Assembly (NCBI GenBank): GCA_028274465.1 | Contig: CM051456.1 | Location: 113,451,397-113,515,396 of the forward strand | Source: Plantago ovata | Taxonomy: Eukaryota > Streptophyta > Magnoliopsida > Lamiales > Plantaginaceae | Direction of reading: 5' to 3' | Length of the DNA: 64,000 nucleotides | Part shown: positions 38,380 to 49,500 of the stretch, in pieces | Position numbering within the stretch: the stretch's first letter is position 1 | Layout of the letters: each line of letters opens with the position of its first letter | Translations under genes and position numbers: made by a program | The notes under the pieces: model-generated | What the model saw: the letters and a program-made list of their open reading frames with translations, nothing else | Databases searched by the model: none | What the model was told of the DNA's origin: nothing

Positions 38380-38870
38380 TGCTCAAAACGATCACATGAG
38401 ACATTAAAACACTCACAGTCAAATTAAAAACATTCGCTAGCAGTCTAGCATGGTGCCAGAAAACATTAGGCAACATTACACCGCAGACGCTTAAATCAAT
38501 CACATGATGCATTAAAACACAATCATGGTCAAGCTAAAAAATGGATAACAAACATTTAGGACCCATGTAGGTTTAGAACAATGGATAACAATCAAAGATA
38601 GATGGTTAAAACATTCACATAGGGCGTTCACACAACTTCAAGTTAAAAACATTCACGAGCAACATGCTAAAAAACAATGGACAACGTACAGCCCAAACAG
38701 ATGTTTAAAACAATCACAGGAGGCACTAAGACACTCATAGCTAAAAACATTTAGCAACCATTTACTAAAAAAACAATGCTGAAACATGCCAACACAGAAA
38801 TAAAAAACAATCAACAAACTCATTAATACGTTCAGGAATTGATTAAAAATAGTCACATGACTCTAGAGAA
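38380..38870. repeat. Diverged tandem repeat of about 105 bp, about five copies
   Basis: A core like aatcacatgaggcattaaaacactca followed by aagctaaaaacattcac recurs at about 38391, 38498, 38610, 38712 and, weakly, 38808-38850. Spacing is about 100-110 bp. The copies are strongly diverged from one another. Confidence 0.65.
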
Positions 38871-38921
38871 CTTGAAACTCATTATACATTCACTTGAGTT
38901 TTATTGTAAAACTACTCTCAG

Positions 38922-39300
38922 GCCCAGATAACCTTGAGAACTTGAAGAAACTGGCAGAGCAGTTTCAGAGAAAGGGTCCTGGCTCTGAAGATGGTGCAGG
39001 TGCAGCCACTGTCAGGGAGCCCCAGATGATAATCATGATGACGAGGTTCCTGACCTTGTTGCTGGTGAGACATTTGAAGCTGCTGCAGAGGAAGGTCACA
39101 CTCCAGCTGTAGCTGCATCATCTTAAGGAATGGATCTATTTTCAATTTTGTGTCGCTGCCTATATTTTGAATATTCTCGAAATCAGTGGTTACATAATTT
39201 GTCTACTTTTGATAATCCATGACACTATGACAGAAAGCTTGGTATTTGAATGTTTCAATTAGTAACTTCCTCATGGTTTTAGTTCTACTCCTAGATTTTA
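38922..39300 (+). pseudogene. BTF3 last-exon fragment (duplicated pseudogene)
   Basis: This matches the last coding exon of BTF3 (36003-36193) including its acceptor: it starts ctcag|GCCCAGATAACC and encodes [20 protein letters not shown]. One base change in phase at about 39020 shifts the frame, so the acidic tail ([20 protein letters not shown]) is readable only in another frame. Similarity continues through the 3' UTR to about 39300. The four upstream coding exons are missing, so it cannot make BTF3. Confidence 0.9.
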
Positions 39301-40538
39301 ATTTACATGACGTTGTCTGTGCAACCGGGTGAGGTTATGAAGGCACTTGATCTAAACCGTTTACCTATCTAATATCTGTCTCAGACTCGGTCTGCATCTG
39401 ATCATCCCATCCTAGAGAGAGTACATACTACTACAGTAGTAGAGGTTGTCACCTAGCTAGGTGCATGCATGGAATATAATCCAAGTTTTTTTGTTCATAT
39501 GCAAGCTGTTTGATGTGGAATATGTAGCTGCTAGTGAACTCTTGACTTAGCACTAGTTTTGAAGCAACTAGCCAAGTTGATTTTGATTTCCACTTCAGAA
39601 CAGAGTCATAAACTTCCAAATCAATGTGAATCCAAGTACATCCATGAATTTAGATTTTAGCATACAGGACATCAAGTATAGAATAGCCATGCAAGGTCAC
39701 AGGCAGACCTAAAAATTGAAGTTTGGGGGAAAATGCACCACAATATGGCTATGCCCATCTGGTGCCGTCCTTGCAGGACCTGGTCAAATTTTTGTTGAAC
39801 GGGGTTCAAATGCACACGTAAAGATTTAAGCATACCAATATGTTATGTTATACATGCTTCCTCCGCGCAATTTGATTCTCCTATTTTATACATTTGTTGT
39901 TAGCTTTATTCGATTCCATATGTTTTTATTTTTGATCAATTTTATCTCATTAGTTTAGTAGCAACAGGGCCCGTTATAGGGTGCGATTCCGATATTTTTG
40001 GCCCCTAATTTTAAGTAATTTGGATCTACCTACATTCAACTAGTGATTTAAGTAATTTGGATCTACCTACATTCACATTCCTGGATGCCCCGACCGACGA
40101 AGAACATTCTTTTACCGAACACGTACAACAAGAAATCTTTGTCATATGCATGCCTATTAATTCTCTGTATTTATAAACCACATAGTCACATACAACAAAA
40201 CACAGACTTAATTCAATTAAACTAATTAACAAATCAAGTTCCTTACTTCACTAAAGGGCAATTGGCCAAATACTTACTCCCACTGGCACACAACGTTCCT
40301 AGAGACAAAAATATATGCATGTAAACTTAAATACCACATACATAAACATTCTTTTAACCCACCATGAATGATATATATTTTCATTCATTAATTAAATCAA
40401 CTTGAAGGGTGTGTGAAACCAAGAAAAAATAGTCTCAAGCTTATTTGTATTCTAATCTCATCTATACTTCAAAATTGATAACTCTCAAAACCCAAATAAC
40501 TCCAAAATAAACTCCATGATCAATTGTATTGCTTCATT
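39300..40538. other. Duplicated spacer upstream of HyPRP copy 2
   Basis: Diverged copy of the BTF3-HyPRP1 spacer, with extra unrelated DNA. The parallel order of matching pieces (BTF3 tail, cgaccgacgaagaacattc, then gtaaacttaaataccacata at about 40320) shows it came from block duplication. No gene was recognised. Confidence 0.6.
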
Positions 40539-40539
40539 T

Positions 40540-40822
40540 TATTTTATATAATGATTAGATTCCGTTCCTCCTCAACAGCTTAAGCTTTTGGGAGAGTTGG
40601 AAGTCTATCATGGTATCAGAGCCATCTGGCTCACGCCCACCTGGGTTCGAATCTACTCGGAGACAAAACTCTGTCCATATTAAATTTCCACTCAAATGGT
40701 CTCTCCAAAGAGGTTGAAATCGACCACGAGTGCGGGGGAGTATTGGATAATTAATATAAATGACTAGATTTCGTTCCTCCCCAACAACTTTTAAACTTTT
40801 GGTAGAGTTGAAATTCTATCAC
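40540..40822 (+). mobile_element. TRIM-like miniature LTR element in the HyPRP2 promoter
   Basis: Two direct repeats of about 70-80 bp (about 40540-40612 and 40740-40822; gattccgttcctcctcaaca versus gatttcgttcctccccaaca) flank a stretch with TGGTATCAGAGCC right after the first repeat, as in a primer-binding site for initiator-Met tRNA, and a purine run (gtgcgggggag) right before the second, as in a polypurine tract. The total is about 280 bp with no coding capacity. The match inside the duplicated block is broken here relative to copy 1, which supports insertion. Confidence 0.65.
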
Positions 40823-40913
40823 ATTTGATTTCATTCTAACTTTTTTTTTTTTTTTAATAAACAAACTTCCCTATTTTTCCACAAAAATTACAAAAATCAT
40901 CACAATTTTCACC

Positions 40914-40919
40914 TATAAA
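40914..40919 (+). promoter_or_regulatory. TATA box of HyPRP copy 2
   Basis: TATAAA in the conserved cacctataaacccc context, 90 bp before the ATG. The promoter context survives although the coding part is damaged. Confidence 0.6.
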
Positions 40920-41003
40920 CCCCACCTCAGCGCACATTCTCAGCACACAACACTGAAGCTAAACACACATTGTTGGGAGCCTTCTAATTCCCTCCAAGAA
41001 AAA

Positions 41004-41317
41004 ATGGCTTCAAGAGCTGCACTTTTGATCCTCTTCAACATTCTCTTCTTCACCGCGGTGTCCGCAACTTCCACTCCTTGCCCCCCTCCCCCGAAACCAA
41101 AACCCGCGTGCCCACCTCCCCCGAAATCAAAGACCGCGTGCCCACCTCCACCCAAAAGCCACACTCCACCAGCCACCCCCCCCTGCCAAGGCACCTACAC
41201 CCCCCAAGAGCCACTCTCCACCCACTCCCCCCTCCAAGCTCACATGCCCTAAAGACACTAAGCTTGCTCTTGAACTATTGTGACAAGAAAGTTTCCTCTG
41301 GATTCCAATGCGCATAA
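41004..41317 (+). pseudogene. HyPRP copy 2, 8-cysteine core deleted
   Basis: The signal peptide ([21 protein letters not shown]) and an expanded Pro-rich linker ([20 protein letters not shown] and on) are intact. After CTCACATGCCCTAAAGACAC the sequence jumps straight to TAAGCTTGCTCTTGAACTAT, removing about 182 nt that in copy 1 encode most of the 8CM domain (five or six of the eight cysteines). The linker frame stops at 41252, and the surviving end ([19 protein letters not shown]) is in another frame. A secreted Pro-rich peptide of 82 aa could still be made, but no 8CM fold. Confidence 0.9.
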
Positions 41318-41569
41318 TTTAAGTTGCCACGTGTCCAAATGATCATGGTTAAATTTATACATACATAGGGTGTGCATGGTGTTTGATTTATGTTGTATGT
41401 ACGTGAGTTAATTTTCTAATTTCTTGCATGTTGACTGTTATGAGTTTTACTACGGAGTATTTAAATATTAATGTTTGGTGATGTCAATCAAATCAACTAT
41501 TGGACATTTGTATTTGGTCAACTTTTATGTTTTAATGATATTGTTACAGTGTTATATACTTAAAATTTC

Positions 41570-41965
41570 GTGGCATTTTATATGTGGTTCAGCCCTAAGG
41601 GCGCTGGTCCTAATCCGCTCCTAACTATTAGAAGCCCTCCTGATGCCCTTGTATATGGGTCGGGTAATATTAGGACGGGCCTTAATGTTCTTGGGCTACT
41701 TGATCTGCCTTTGCAAGATGTGCACGGTCGGCATTTAGTGGTGGGGACTACCCCTCTTCACGAAAGCTTCGCGGGGACTACTTTAGGAGACGTGCGACCG
41801 CCCGTAGGGGGTTTACGGCATAAGGCCCCTACAGAGGAAATTCTCCCAGCTAATAGAGGAGTCGGACCTCATCATTTGGGAGACCCTTGTATTCAACAGA
41901 GTTCATCCTTAAAGTTCACCCTTAGAACTCTAAAATTCGTAATTCGTAAATTTAACATATTTTAA
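41570..41965 (+). other. GC-rich open frame of unknown origin
   Basis: A 131-codon open frame runs through a segment (about 41577-41900) that is clearly richer in GC than its AT-rich surroundings, with dense CpG (gcttcgcggggac, gtgcgaccgcccgtaggggg). The peptide (PPDALVYGSGNIRTGLNVLG, PANRGVGPHHLGDPC) is not one I recognise. Stop-free frames are expected in GC-rich DNA, so coding is unproven. It could be a piece of organelle DNA, a transposon fragment or a captured gene piece. Confidence 0.25.
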
Positions 41966-42868
41966 CATAATCACCTCCCATGCAACTTTGATCTATATAT
42001 TACATGCATGGCCAAAACAATTAATAATACAAAGGTTTTAAGTATATCTATCCCCTATAAATGAAAAGAAAAATTGATCACTCTTATGAGAGATTATATT
42101 TCGGAACTAATTAATCAATAACCAAGTGGTTCACATGAAGAACTATCAAGTTCAGGTTAAGAATGTTGACTCCAAAGTGAAAGGGCAAGGAAGATAGACT
42201 TTGACACCGATTTTCTTACCTATTTCATAGAAAACGAACGGATGTACCTATTCAAAGAAACATCTATGCCGGCACCACTTTGGATTTGGAAGGAGTCAAT
42301 TGAAAATTGAATAAAGTAACAAAGTTGCGAATTTTATTCACCATGATCCGGTGCTTAGAGTTTGCGTTAGCGAATAATCTTCCAAAATAAAACTGCAGTG
42401 AGTTTGTGTACCGCGACACTTGAAATACAAGATTCAAGGTGAACTACAACAAGAGTCAATATGAAAAGAAATGCTTTTTAGAAAGTAAGAGAAAAAGAAG
42501 GATATATTGTCAAAATTTCACCATGACTGTCTCTCATGTTTCTCGTTTCTGAGTGTGTGTGATTCCTAAAATATGTGGTCTAGTATATTTTTGAAAGGTT
42601 GTGAATGAAACAACACGTGTGGATGTAACTTATCTCGCCAAAAGCTATCTTGAGTTCCGATGATAGGTATGCTCTCACGTTTCATCAAAAGGTGTGATCC
42701 TTTAGTGTCAACGCGATAGTGTCACTACTTATAGGTCTCGAGTTCAACATTTGTCATGCAATGTCAATTTGTTTCCACTTATTATTTTTACACACTTTAC
42801 TGCCTTTCCCAAGAGTGTGTTGAGCAACCTAACTCTTCATAGACAACCACGACAACCCAATAGTCAAA

Positions 42869-42869
42869 A

Positions 42870-42920
<51 letters not shown>
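42869..42920. repeat. (ATT)n microsatellite
   Basis: About 17 uninterrupted ATT units in the spacer between HyPRP copies 2 and 3. Confidence 0.95.
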
Positions 42921-42921
<1 letters not shown>

Positions 42922-43424
42922 TTTTGCTTATTTCTTCTTAATTTTAGATACTTTCAACTTTTAGTTTTACATAAACTAATACACCAACCAACACACCTCG
43001 AAAATTTCATTACTCTTTCAGTAAGGAATTTGATAACAAATGTTCGAGTGACTTTTACTATTTTATAGATTATTTATTTTTAAAAAAACTCCATTTTTAA
43101 TTAATGTGTGACGTCTCTTGATTAAAGTGCATAAATAAACCAATTATGATTTTACTAAAATTACATCAAGGAGTTCTAGAAGGTGTAAAATAATGTGAAG
43201 CTCATTGGTTTTCTAATCTCACATCCACCGAGCTTCAAATTGACAACTCAAAGTCAAATAACTCCAAAACCCGTGATAACTTAGCCTAACATTCCATTTG
43301 GAATTCCAGCTTGTCTTGCATTTCCCTTGATTTCATTCCAATCTAACTCACATGGAACAATATAGAAAACGTTCCCTATTTTAATTTTCATATAACAATA
43401 ACAAAATCCATCACAATGTTCACC

Positions 43425-43431
43425 TATAAAA
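43425..43431 (+). promoter_or_regulatory. TATA box of HyPRP copy 3
   Basis: TATAAAA in cacctataaaacccc, 94 bp before the ATG, matching copies 1 and 2. Confidence 0.7.
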
Positions 43432-43518
43432 CCCCAGCTCAATACACACTCTCATCACACAACACTTGAAGCCAACACACATTGTACACTAGTACATTCC
43501 AACCCTCCAATTCCAATA

Positions 43519-43956
43519 ATGGCTTCAAGAGCTGCCCTTTTGATCCTCTTTAACATTCTCTTCTTCACCGCAGTGTCCGCAACCTCCACTCCATGCCCCC
43601 CTCCACCGAAACCAAAACCCGCATGCCCCCCTACACCAAAGAGCCCAAGTGGTGGACACGGACACAAACATGGCCACGGACACACACCTTCCAAGGCCAC
43701 ATGCCCTAAGGACACCCTAAAGTTGGGAGTGTGTGCCAACTTGCTCCATGACTTGGTGAGCATAGTTGTTGGCACCCCACCAAAGACTCCTTGCTGCTCC
43801 CTCATCGGCGGCTTGGCCGATCTCGAGGCCGCAGTATGCCTCTGCACTGCCATCAAGGCCAACATTTTGGGTATCAACCTTAATGTTCCCATTTCCCTAA
43901 GCTTGCTCTTGAACTACTGTGGCAAGAAGGTTCCATCTGGATTCCAATGCGCATAA
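43519..43956 (+). CDS. Hybrid proline-rich protein (8-cysteine-motif, DC2.15-like), copy 3
   Basis: Intact intronless 145-aa protein. It has a signal peptide ([21 protein letters not shown]), a linker [20 protein letters not shown], then a Gly/His stretch [11 protein letters not shown] absent from copies 1 and 2, and the complete 8CM domain ([36 protein letters not shown]). The 8CM part is nearly identical to copy 1, so the duplication is recent or the domain is constrained. The differing linker is the usual fast-evolving part of the family. It is likely secreted to the wall; possible metal binding by the His stretch is only an inference. Confidence 0.93.
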   Translation: MASRAALLILFNILFFTAVSATSTPCPPPPKPKPACPPTPKSPSGGHGHKHGHGHTPSKATCPKDTLKLGVCANLLHDLVSIVVGTPPKTPCCSLIGGLADLEAAVCLCTAIKANILGINLNVPISLSLLLNYCGKKVPSGFQCA

Positions 43957-44373
43957 TTTATTTGCCATGTCTCTTCGACGGTCATGGTTAATTTTCTACT
44001 TCAAATTAAAGTGGCTAGCTCGTTTCATTTATGTTTGTACGTACGTGAGGCTTTTAATTTTATTTTCTTAATTGCATGTTGAGTTTTCTTTTGAACATTA
44101 ATTAATGATTGATTATGTCAGTTGGCATTTGTATTTGGTGAAGTTTTAAGGATTAATGAATGATTAAGGTTGTTACTCGACTTTGTGGTTCAGTTTAATT
44201 ACTGTTATTTTTTTCTTTAATTATATATGTGTGGTCATGTAGCTGACTTGACCACATGACCTTAATTTCACCACTGATGATACATACAAGTCTATGAAGT
44301 GTATGATGCGAATAATTTCAGGCATTTTGTAGGAAGTATTAGATTAGATTATCCCATATAATACTGATATATA

Positions 44374-44606
44374 CTACTTCGTCCGTTTCATTAAAAACTT
44401 TATAAGGGACTATTCATCGCGATCTTTGACCACGTATAATTTTTAAATTAAATTGTATCAATATAAATTAAAATTTGATTATACTCCATTTAATTTTATA
44501 ATACAATTTTATTATATTTTTCTCTAATGTAATTTAGGAGTTATACGTGGTCAAAAATCGCGATGAATAGTCCCATTAGGAAGTTCTTAATGAAACAGAG
44601 GAAGTA
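44374..44606. mobile_element. Stowaway-like MITE (about 233 bp)
   Basis: Inverted ends: left ctacttcgtccgtttcatta and right, reverse complemented, tacttcctctgtttcattaa. Matching continues inward for about 65 bp on each side (GGGACTATTCATCGCGAT ... TTGACCACGTATAA). TA flanks fit a Stowaway insertion. The arms are close to perfect, so it can fold into one long hairpin. Confidence 0.85.
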
Positions 44607-44608
44607 AT

Positions 44609-46510
44609 ATTTAATCTGCATATAGTAAAATTCATATCCACACTCATAAGGTTACTCTTTTTAATTTTTAAACCCGTAAAGCTTTCAAAGCATCTCAAAC
44701 TACTTTTCAAAACCGCCACATTTTCTTTAGTAGTAGGCTCCCCAAAGAAAATAGTATCATCCGTAAATTGTAAATGCGTGATTTCAACCTTCAACTCCCC
44801 TACGCTACATGGTTGATACACATGCTACTAGCCTTCTTCATCACTTGACTAAGGCCCTTGTCTTCACCACTAGAAAGAGAAACGATGATAATGGATGATC
44901 ACCTTGTCTTAAACCCCGCTTCATCTCAAAATCTTTAGTAGGACTTCCATTAATATGAACCAAGGAAGATGCCATCGTAACACACTCTTTCATCCTACCA
45001 ATCCATTTACTACTGAAATCCAAATTAGCCAACATTTCTTCAAGAAACTTCCAACTCACCAAATCATATGCTTTCTCAAAATCGATCTTAAAAATTAACA
45101 TTTTCGTCTTTCTTTTCTTAGCCCCATCAATCATTTCATTAGCAAACACCACTCCATCCAAAATATTCCAATGACCAATAAAAGCTAATTGATTCAGGGA
45201 AATCACTCCATCCAACTTGTGAGACATATGATTGGCTAGTAATTTTGCCACCACCTTGTAAACACTCCTTATCGAAGAAATTGGTCTATAATCTTCAGTT
45301 GCCACCAGATTTATCTTATCCGGAAGCAAAATTATGAACGAATTGTTCACACCTTTCACCAACTTTGAATTTCTTTGAAAATCTTTCGTCACTCGTTCCA
45401 AATCCCATTTGATCACCTCCCACAAAATGTTCTATGAAAATGAAAACTAAAACCATGTATGCAGACCTGGACTTTTGTCAACTTCACAATCTCACACCGC
45501 TAGCTTTTCCACTACTAACTCAGTCTCCAAGGAAATCTAGCTAGCAGAATACGATAATTTCAAACAATCTAAATTAACATGCGAGCTTATTCCGGTGACT
45601 TTCAAAGATATTAAAGTGATTTTTAAAATAACACCAAACCTTTTCCACGTCCTCTCGAACCATCTCCCATTGATCATCCAAACAACTTTTAACAATTTTA
45701 TTTGTCCTTCTCTTTCTACACTTGCATGGTAGAATTTCGTATTTGCATTTTCCTCCTTATCCCATTTTTCCTTCACTTGATGAAACTTTATGTCACTTTT
45801 CATCTCCAATGCTATCTCTCCTCAGTTTCTCAGTCACCACTACACTAATTTCATGGATTCCCTCGATCCTTTCACTACCTAGCTGCCGGCTTACAACCCT
45901 GCTCTATCTCGAAATCCACTCTCATAACAAACCCCACTGTTGTACCATTCAAATCTCTTTCTTCCGCATCACATTCTAGATTATATGGAGTTCTTTTATC
46001 TACTTCTCAATTTTGTTATCAAGTTTACGAAAATTACTTCTATGTTGATTCTTAATGTAAACTTTTAGACACTTTAGCTTCTCTTGAATATATATGAACA
46101 AGACAATTTTATTTGTCCTTCTCTTTCTACACTTGCATGGTAGAATTTCGTATTTGCATTCCCCTCCTTATCCCATTTTTCCTTCACTTGATGAAACTTT
46201 ATGTCACTTTTCATCTCCAATGCTATCTCTTCTCAGTTTCTCAGTCACCACTACACTAATTTCATGGATTCCCTCGATCCTTTCACTACCTAACTGCCGG
46301 CTTACAACCCTACTCTATCTCGAAATCCACTCTCATAACAAACTCCACTGTTGTACCATTCAAATCTCTTTCTTCCGCATCACATTCTAGATTATATGGA
46401 GTTCTTTTATCTACTTCTCAATTTTGTTATCAAGTTTAGGAAAATTAATTCTATGCCGATTCTTAATGTAACCTTTTAGACACTTTAGCTTCTCTTGAAT
46501 ATATATGAAC
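44609..46510 (-). mobile_element. Truncated LINE: reverse transcriptase and upstream part
   Basis: On the minus strand, 45425-44841 encodes an RT core: DYRPISSIRSVYKVVAKLLA, FIGHWNILDGVVFANEMIDG, KIDFEKAYDLVSW, MKRGLRQGDHPLSSFLF. After a frame change, 44821-44640 continues with EITHLQFTDDTIFFGEPTTK, which holds the catalytic FxDD. 45809-45540 shows the region upstream of RT (EKWDKEENANTKFYHASVER). Frames are broken in several places and the 3' end is cut near the MITE at 44606, so it is inactive. Confidence 0.85.
45692..46510. repeat. Tandem duplication of 409 bp inside the LINE remnant
   Basis: 45692-46100 and 46101-46510 are near identical over their whole length, from acaattttatttgtccttct to ctcttgaatatatatgaaca, with about ten differences by eye. 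High identity points to a recent event. Confidence 0.9.
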
Positions 46511-49500
46511 ATGGACGGTTCTGGATTTTAGGGGCCATGTTTGATTCCATAAGATAGGTCTAAAAATAATGTTTTTTTTCTTAAAAAAAGGATAAAAATG
46601 TTAGATCCAAGAATTGAACCAGACACTTATGCTAGATAAAATTTTTTTGCCTTTAAACTAAGCTTTTTATTATCCTTAAGAGTCACTTTTTATATTATTT
46701 TATCCTGTCTTATAAAGTATTTTTGCATTTTCGTTGTTTCATACTTTTTCAGGATTTTTGGTGAATATTGCTAAAGACGGATGAAAATAAGGGTTTTTAT
46801 TGAGGTATCGAAGTTGAAGGAAGAAAACAAATTGAATCAAAGAAGAAGTGCACTTGGGCAAGATTTCAAGGCAAAAGCACAATCCAAAGCCCAAGTCAAA
46901 GGCCCAAAACAAAGTCAGTCTCAGAAAAGCTGGAAAAAAAAAAAAACACGCAGACGAACACCACAAATCCTATAGAGATCGCCTGGATCAACCGACTTTA
47001 AGAAGATCGCCGTACAAATGCTGGTGACCGTCTCCGAGTTTTGGAATCTGATTCTGCCCATGAATTACTTCTTCTCTACACCTCTTCGAAAAGAAAATAT
47101 CTCATAAGTTTAGTGCTTTATTACATTAATCAAAATCAAAATAGAAAAGAAAATCACATGGTTCTAGCTAGTAGCTAGTAGGAGTAGTAACCGTTGGCGT
47201 TCGATCCAGATATTCTGTCTAATAATTAGTAGTGGTTGGCGGCCAGATATAAAAATATCTATCTGGGGCGCTTTGTATTTCATTAATTGGTGTGGAATAT
47301 TTAATTTCTGCTACTACTACTCTCTTTCTAGAATTCTTACAAATTAAAAAAAAAAGAGCATAATAATAATAATAATTATATAAATAAATATTCCAGTACG
47401 TACTCTCCAGGCATAGGCGGCTGCTTTCAATGACTCGACTCGAGAGTGTGATCAGTGAATATTTTGCAATATCCATACGCTATTTAAGTCTTAATTAATA
47501 CCAATAATTGTTTCGTACTTGCGTATGTATATGTATGTACCTGAATTATAATATAAAAAAATTTAACCTTTAAAAAAAAAATAAAATTATGTACCTGAAT
47601 TATAATATATATGTACTCCGACAACAATGCACGAATTTTGTATCGGCCCATTTTGTATCATGTTTTCTCAGGGTATATGACAAAGTTTACTGTCATACGT
47701 ACTAAAATATGACTATATGAAATCATTTCAGCATCATACGTACACTATTTTTAATTATAAAGTGTAGTTAAACCTTGAGCTTCGACGTCATACATATTTA
47801 CATATCATATGACAGAGAAAAAACAACACAGAATTAGAACCTGCCCAATAGAGTATATTATATGCCAAGTAAATTGAATTAATAGTACTCTAACACCGAG
47901 TATGATCATCAACATAACATAGGAGAGTAACGATTACGATATCATCTAAAAAATACCATCGACTCTATTCGCCTTTGTATTATTTGTTTGTTGAAACACT
48001 TCGTTCCAAAAAAAATCTCACCTTTTACAACATTCTCTTCCAAAATATATACACAAGAAATATATTCTTCTTGCATAATATAATAAATACTCTCTGCCTT
48101 CTCAGCTAGTGGAAATGTACTATCTAAAATATTTGGCAGTGAAGAAATCAATTCAAAGTTGAAATTAAGTTGGTATTAAGTTTTTGGTTGACTAGCTAGT
48201 TAGCTTGTTCGCTCTAGTTGGAGTTATAAGATTGATCGATTGAAAGTAAATTTTAGTATTATTAAAAAGGGAAGGTGCATAGTTTAACTGAAAACAAAGA
48301 TAGAAGCGGTTATATTTTTCTTTATCGAAATGGGAATTTATTATAGTTTTGAATGAAATTTTTTATAATTAGTTTGATAGTTTATGAATGCGAATTAAAC
48401 AATCTGTTAAGGATGCCAGTCGTTTTTGGGCAACTACAAGTCCTTACAGTTTCAACTTTCAAGTTTCGCTCATAAAGTCTTTTGCCCTACTCATAATTCA
48501 TAATGGTAGCATGTTTATTTAAAAAACAAATTACAAAAAATGTCATACCATAGTTTCTTCTTCTGGGGCAGATTAGAAATTTTTGTGCCTAATAAATCTA
48601 CAACCAAGGATGAAAAAATATCCTCACTAGCTCCACTGGTACAAAAATATTGGACCACCCTAAACCTAAAAATACCCAACCCCACAACCACAACATTATC
48701 TTTGATATTGTTTATAATTCAAATGGAGTAATATTTGATCCACAATCCATTGAATCCTTCAAACTGGGGAAAACTTCTCCATTCCTGTAGGTCCTAAACT
48801 CTTAATGTGGTTTCATTTCCCCCTTTTACCCAAAAAATCAATTATATCTAGCCTCTTGTATTGATTAACATTGTCCCATGATAGGAAAGTGCATGTAGTC
48901 ACGCTATAAGGGTTTTTGGTCGATTATAAAAATTCAAATCAATTGTGTGATAGCTCAATACCATAAGTATGTGAAATTATTGATAACCAGATTGGTCGAG
49001 TCGAAGGGTTGTGTTTCGACTTGAAGAGATCGCGTTTGATGAGGTAACAACACTAATAGTCATATTAATAAAAATCAGTTGTTGTAATAATTTAACTGAT
49101 TTGGCAAACACAAACGCACTAGTAGTATATGTAGTGTGACAAATTCAAAATCTAAAGTTGTACGTGGTATATCTTTATAGTTAGTATGACTGTAAAAATT
49201 ACATGTCCATAACTTGGTAGTTGGTACAACCGTACATGCCTTTGATATGTTTTTGTTCGAACATTACATACAATATGTGATAATCAGTTTGGAGTTCGGA
49301 CATGTGTCCCAACACATAAGCTACTCAGAAATAATTGGAGTTACTGTGTAAGGCTAGTTTAGTTATATTCGGAGTTATAAGGTAGTAAAAAATTAGTTTA
49401 AAATTAGGAGTAAGCGCCATGAAATTCTCTGCAACAATCGCGAACATTTGCACAAGTACTTGGTCGAGCATTTAGGTATGAGTTTTTGTTTTTTGGTCAC

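Noticed and set aside
40612..40660. tRNA or SINE (TGGTATCAGAGCC with a GGTTCGAATC box)
   Set aside because: No cloverleaf can be drawn, and the flanking direct repeats and purine run fit a TRIM-like element better.
44841..45425. Independent gene of 194 aa
   Set aside because: It is the reverse-transcriptase core of a truncated LINE, frameshifted on both sides.
45722..46390. Two related Ser/Leu-rich proteins on the plus strand
   Set aside because: These are antisense frames of the 409-bp tandem duplication inside the LINE remnant.
46781..46975. Lys/Gln-rich 64-aa frame
   Set aside because: Low complexity, no family motif, and located in repeat-rich spacer.
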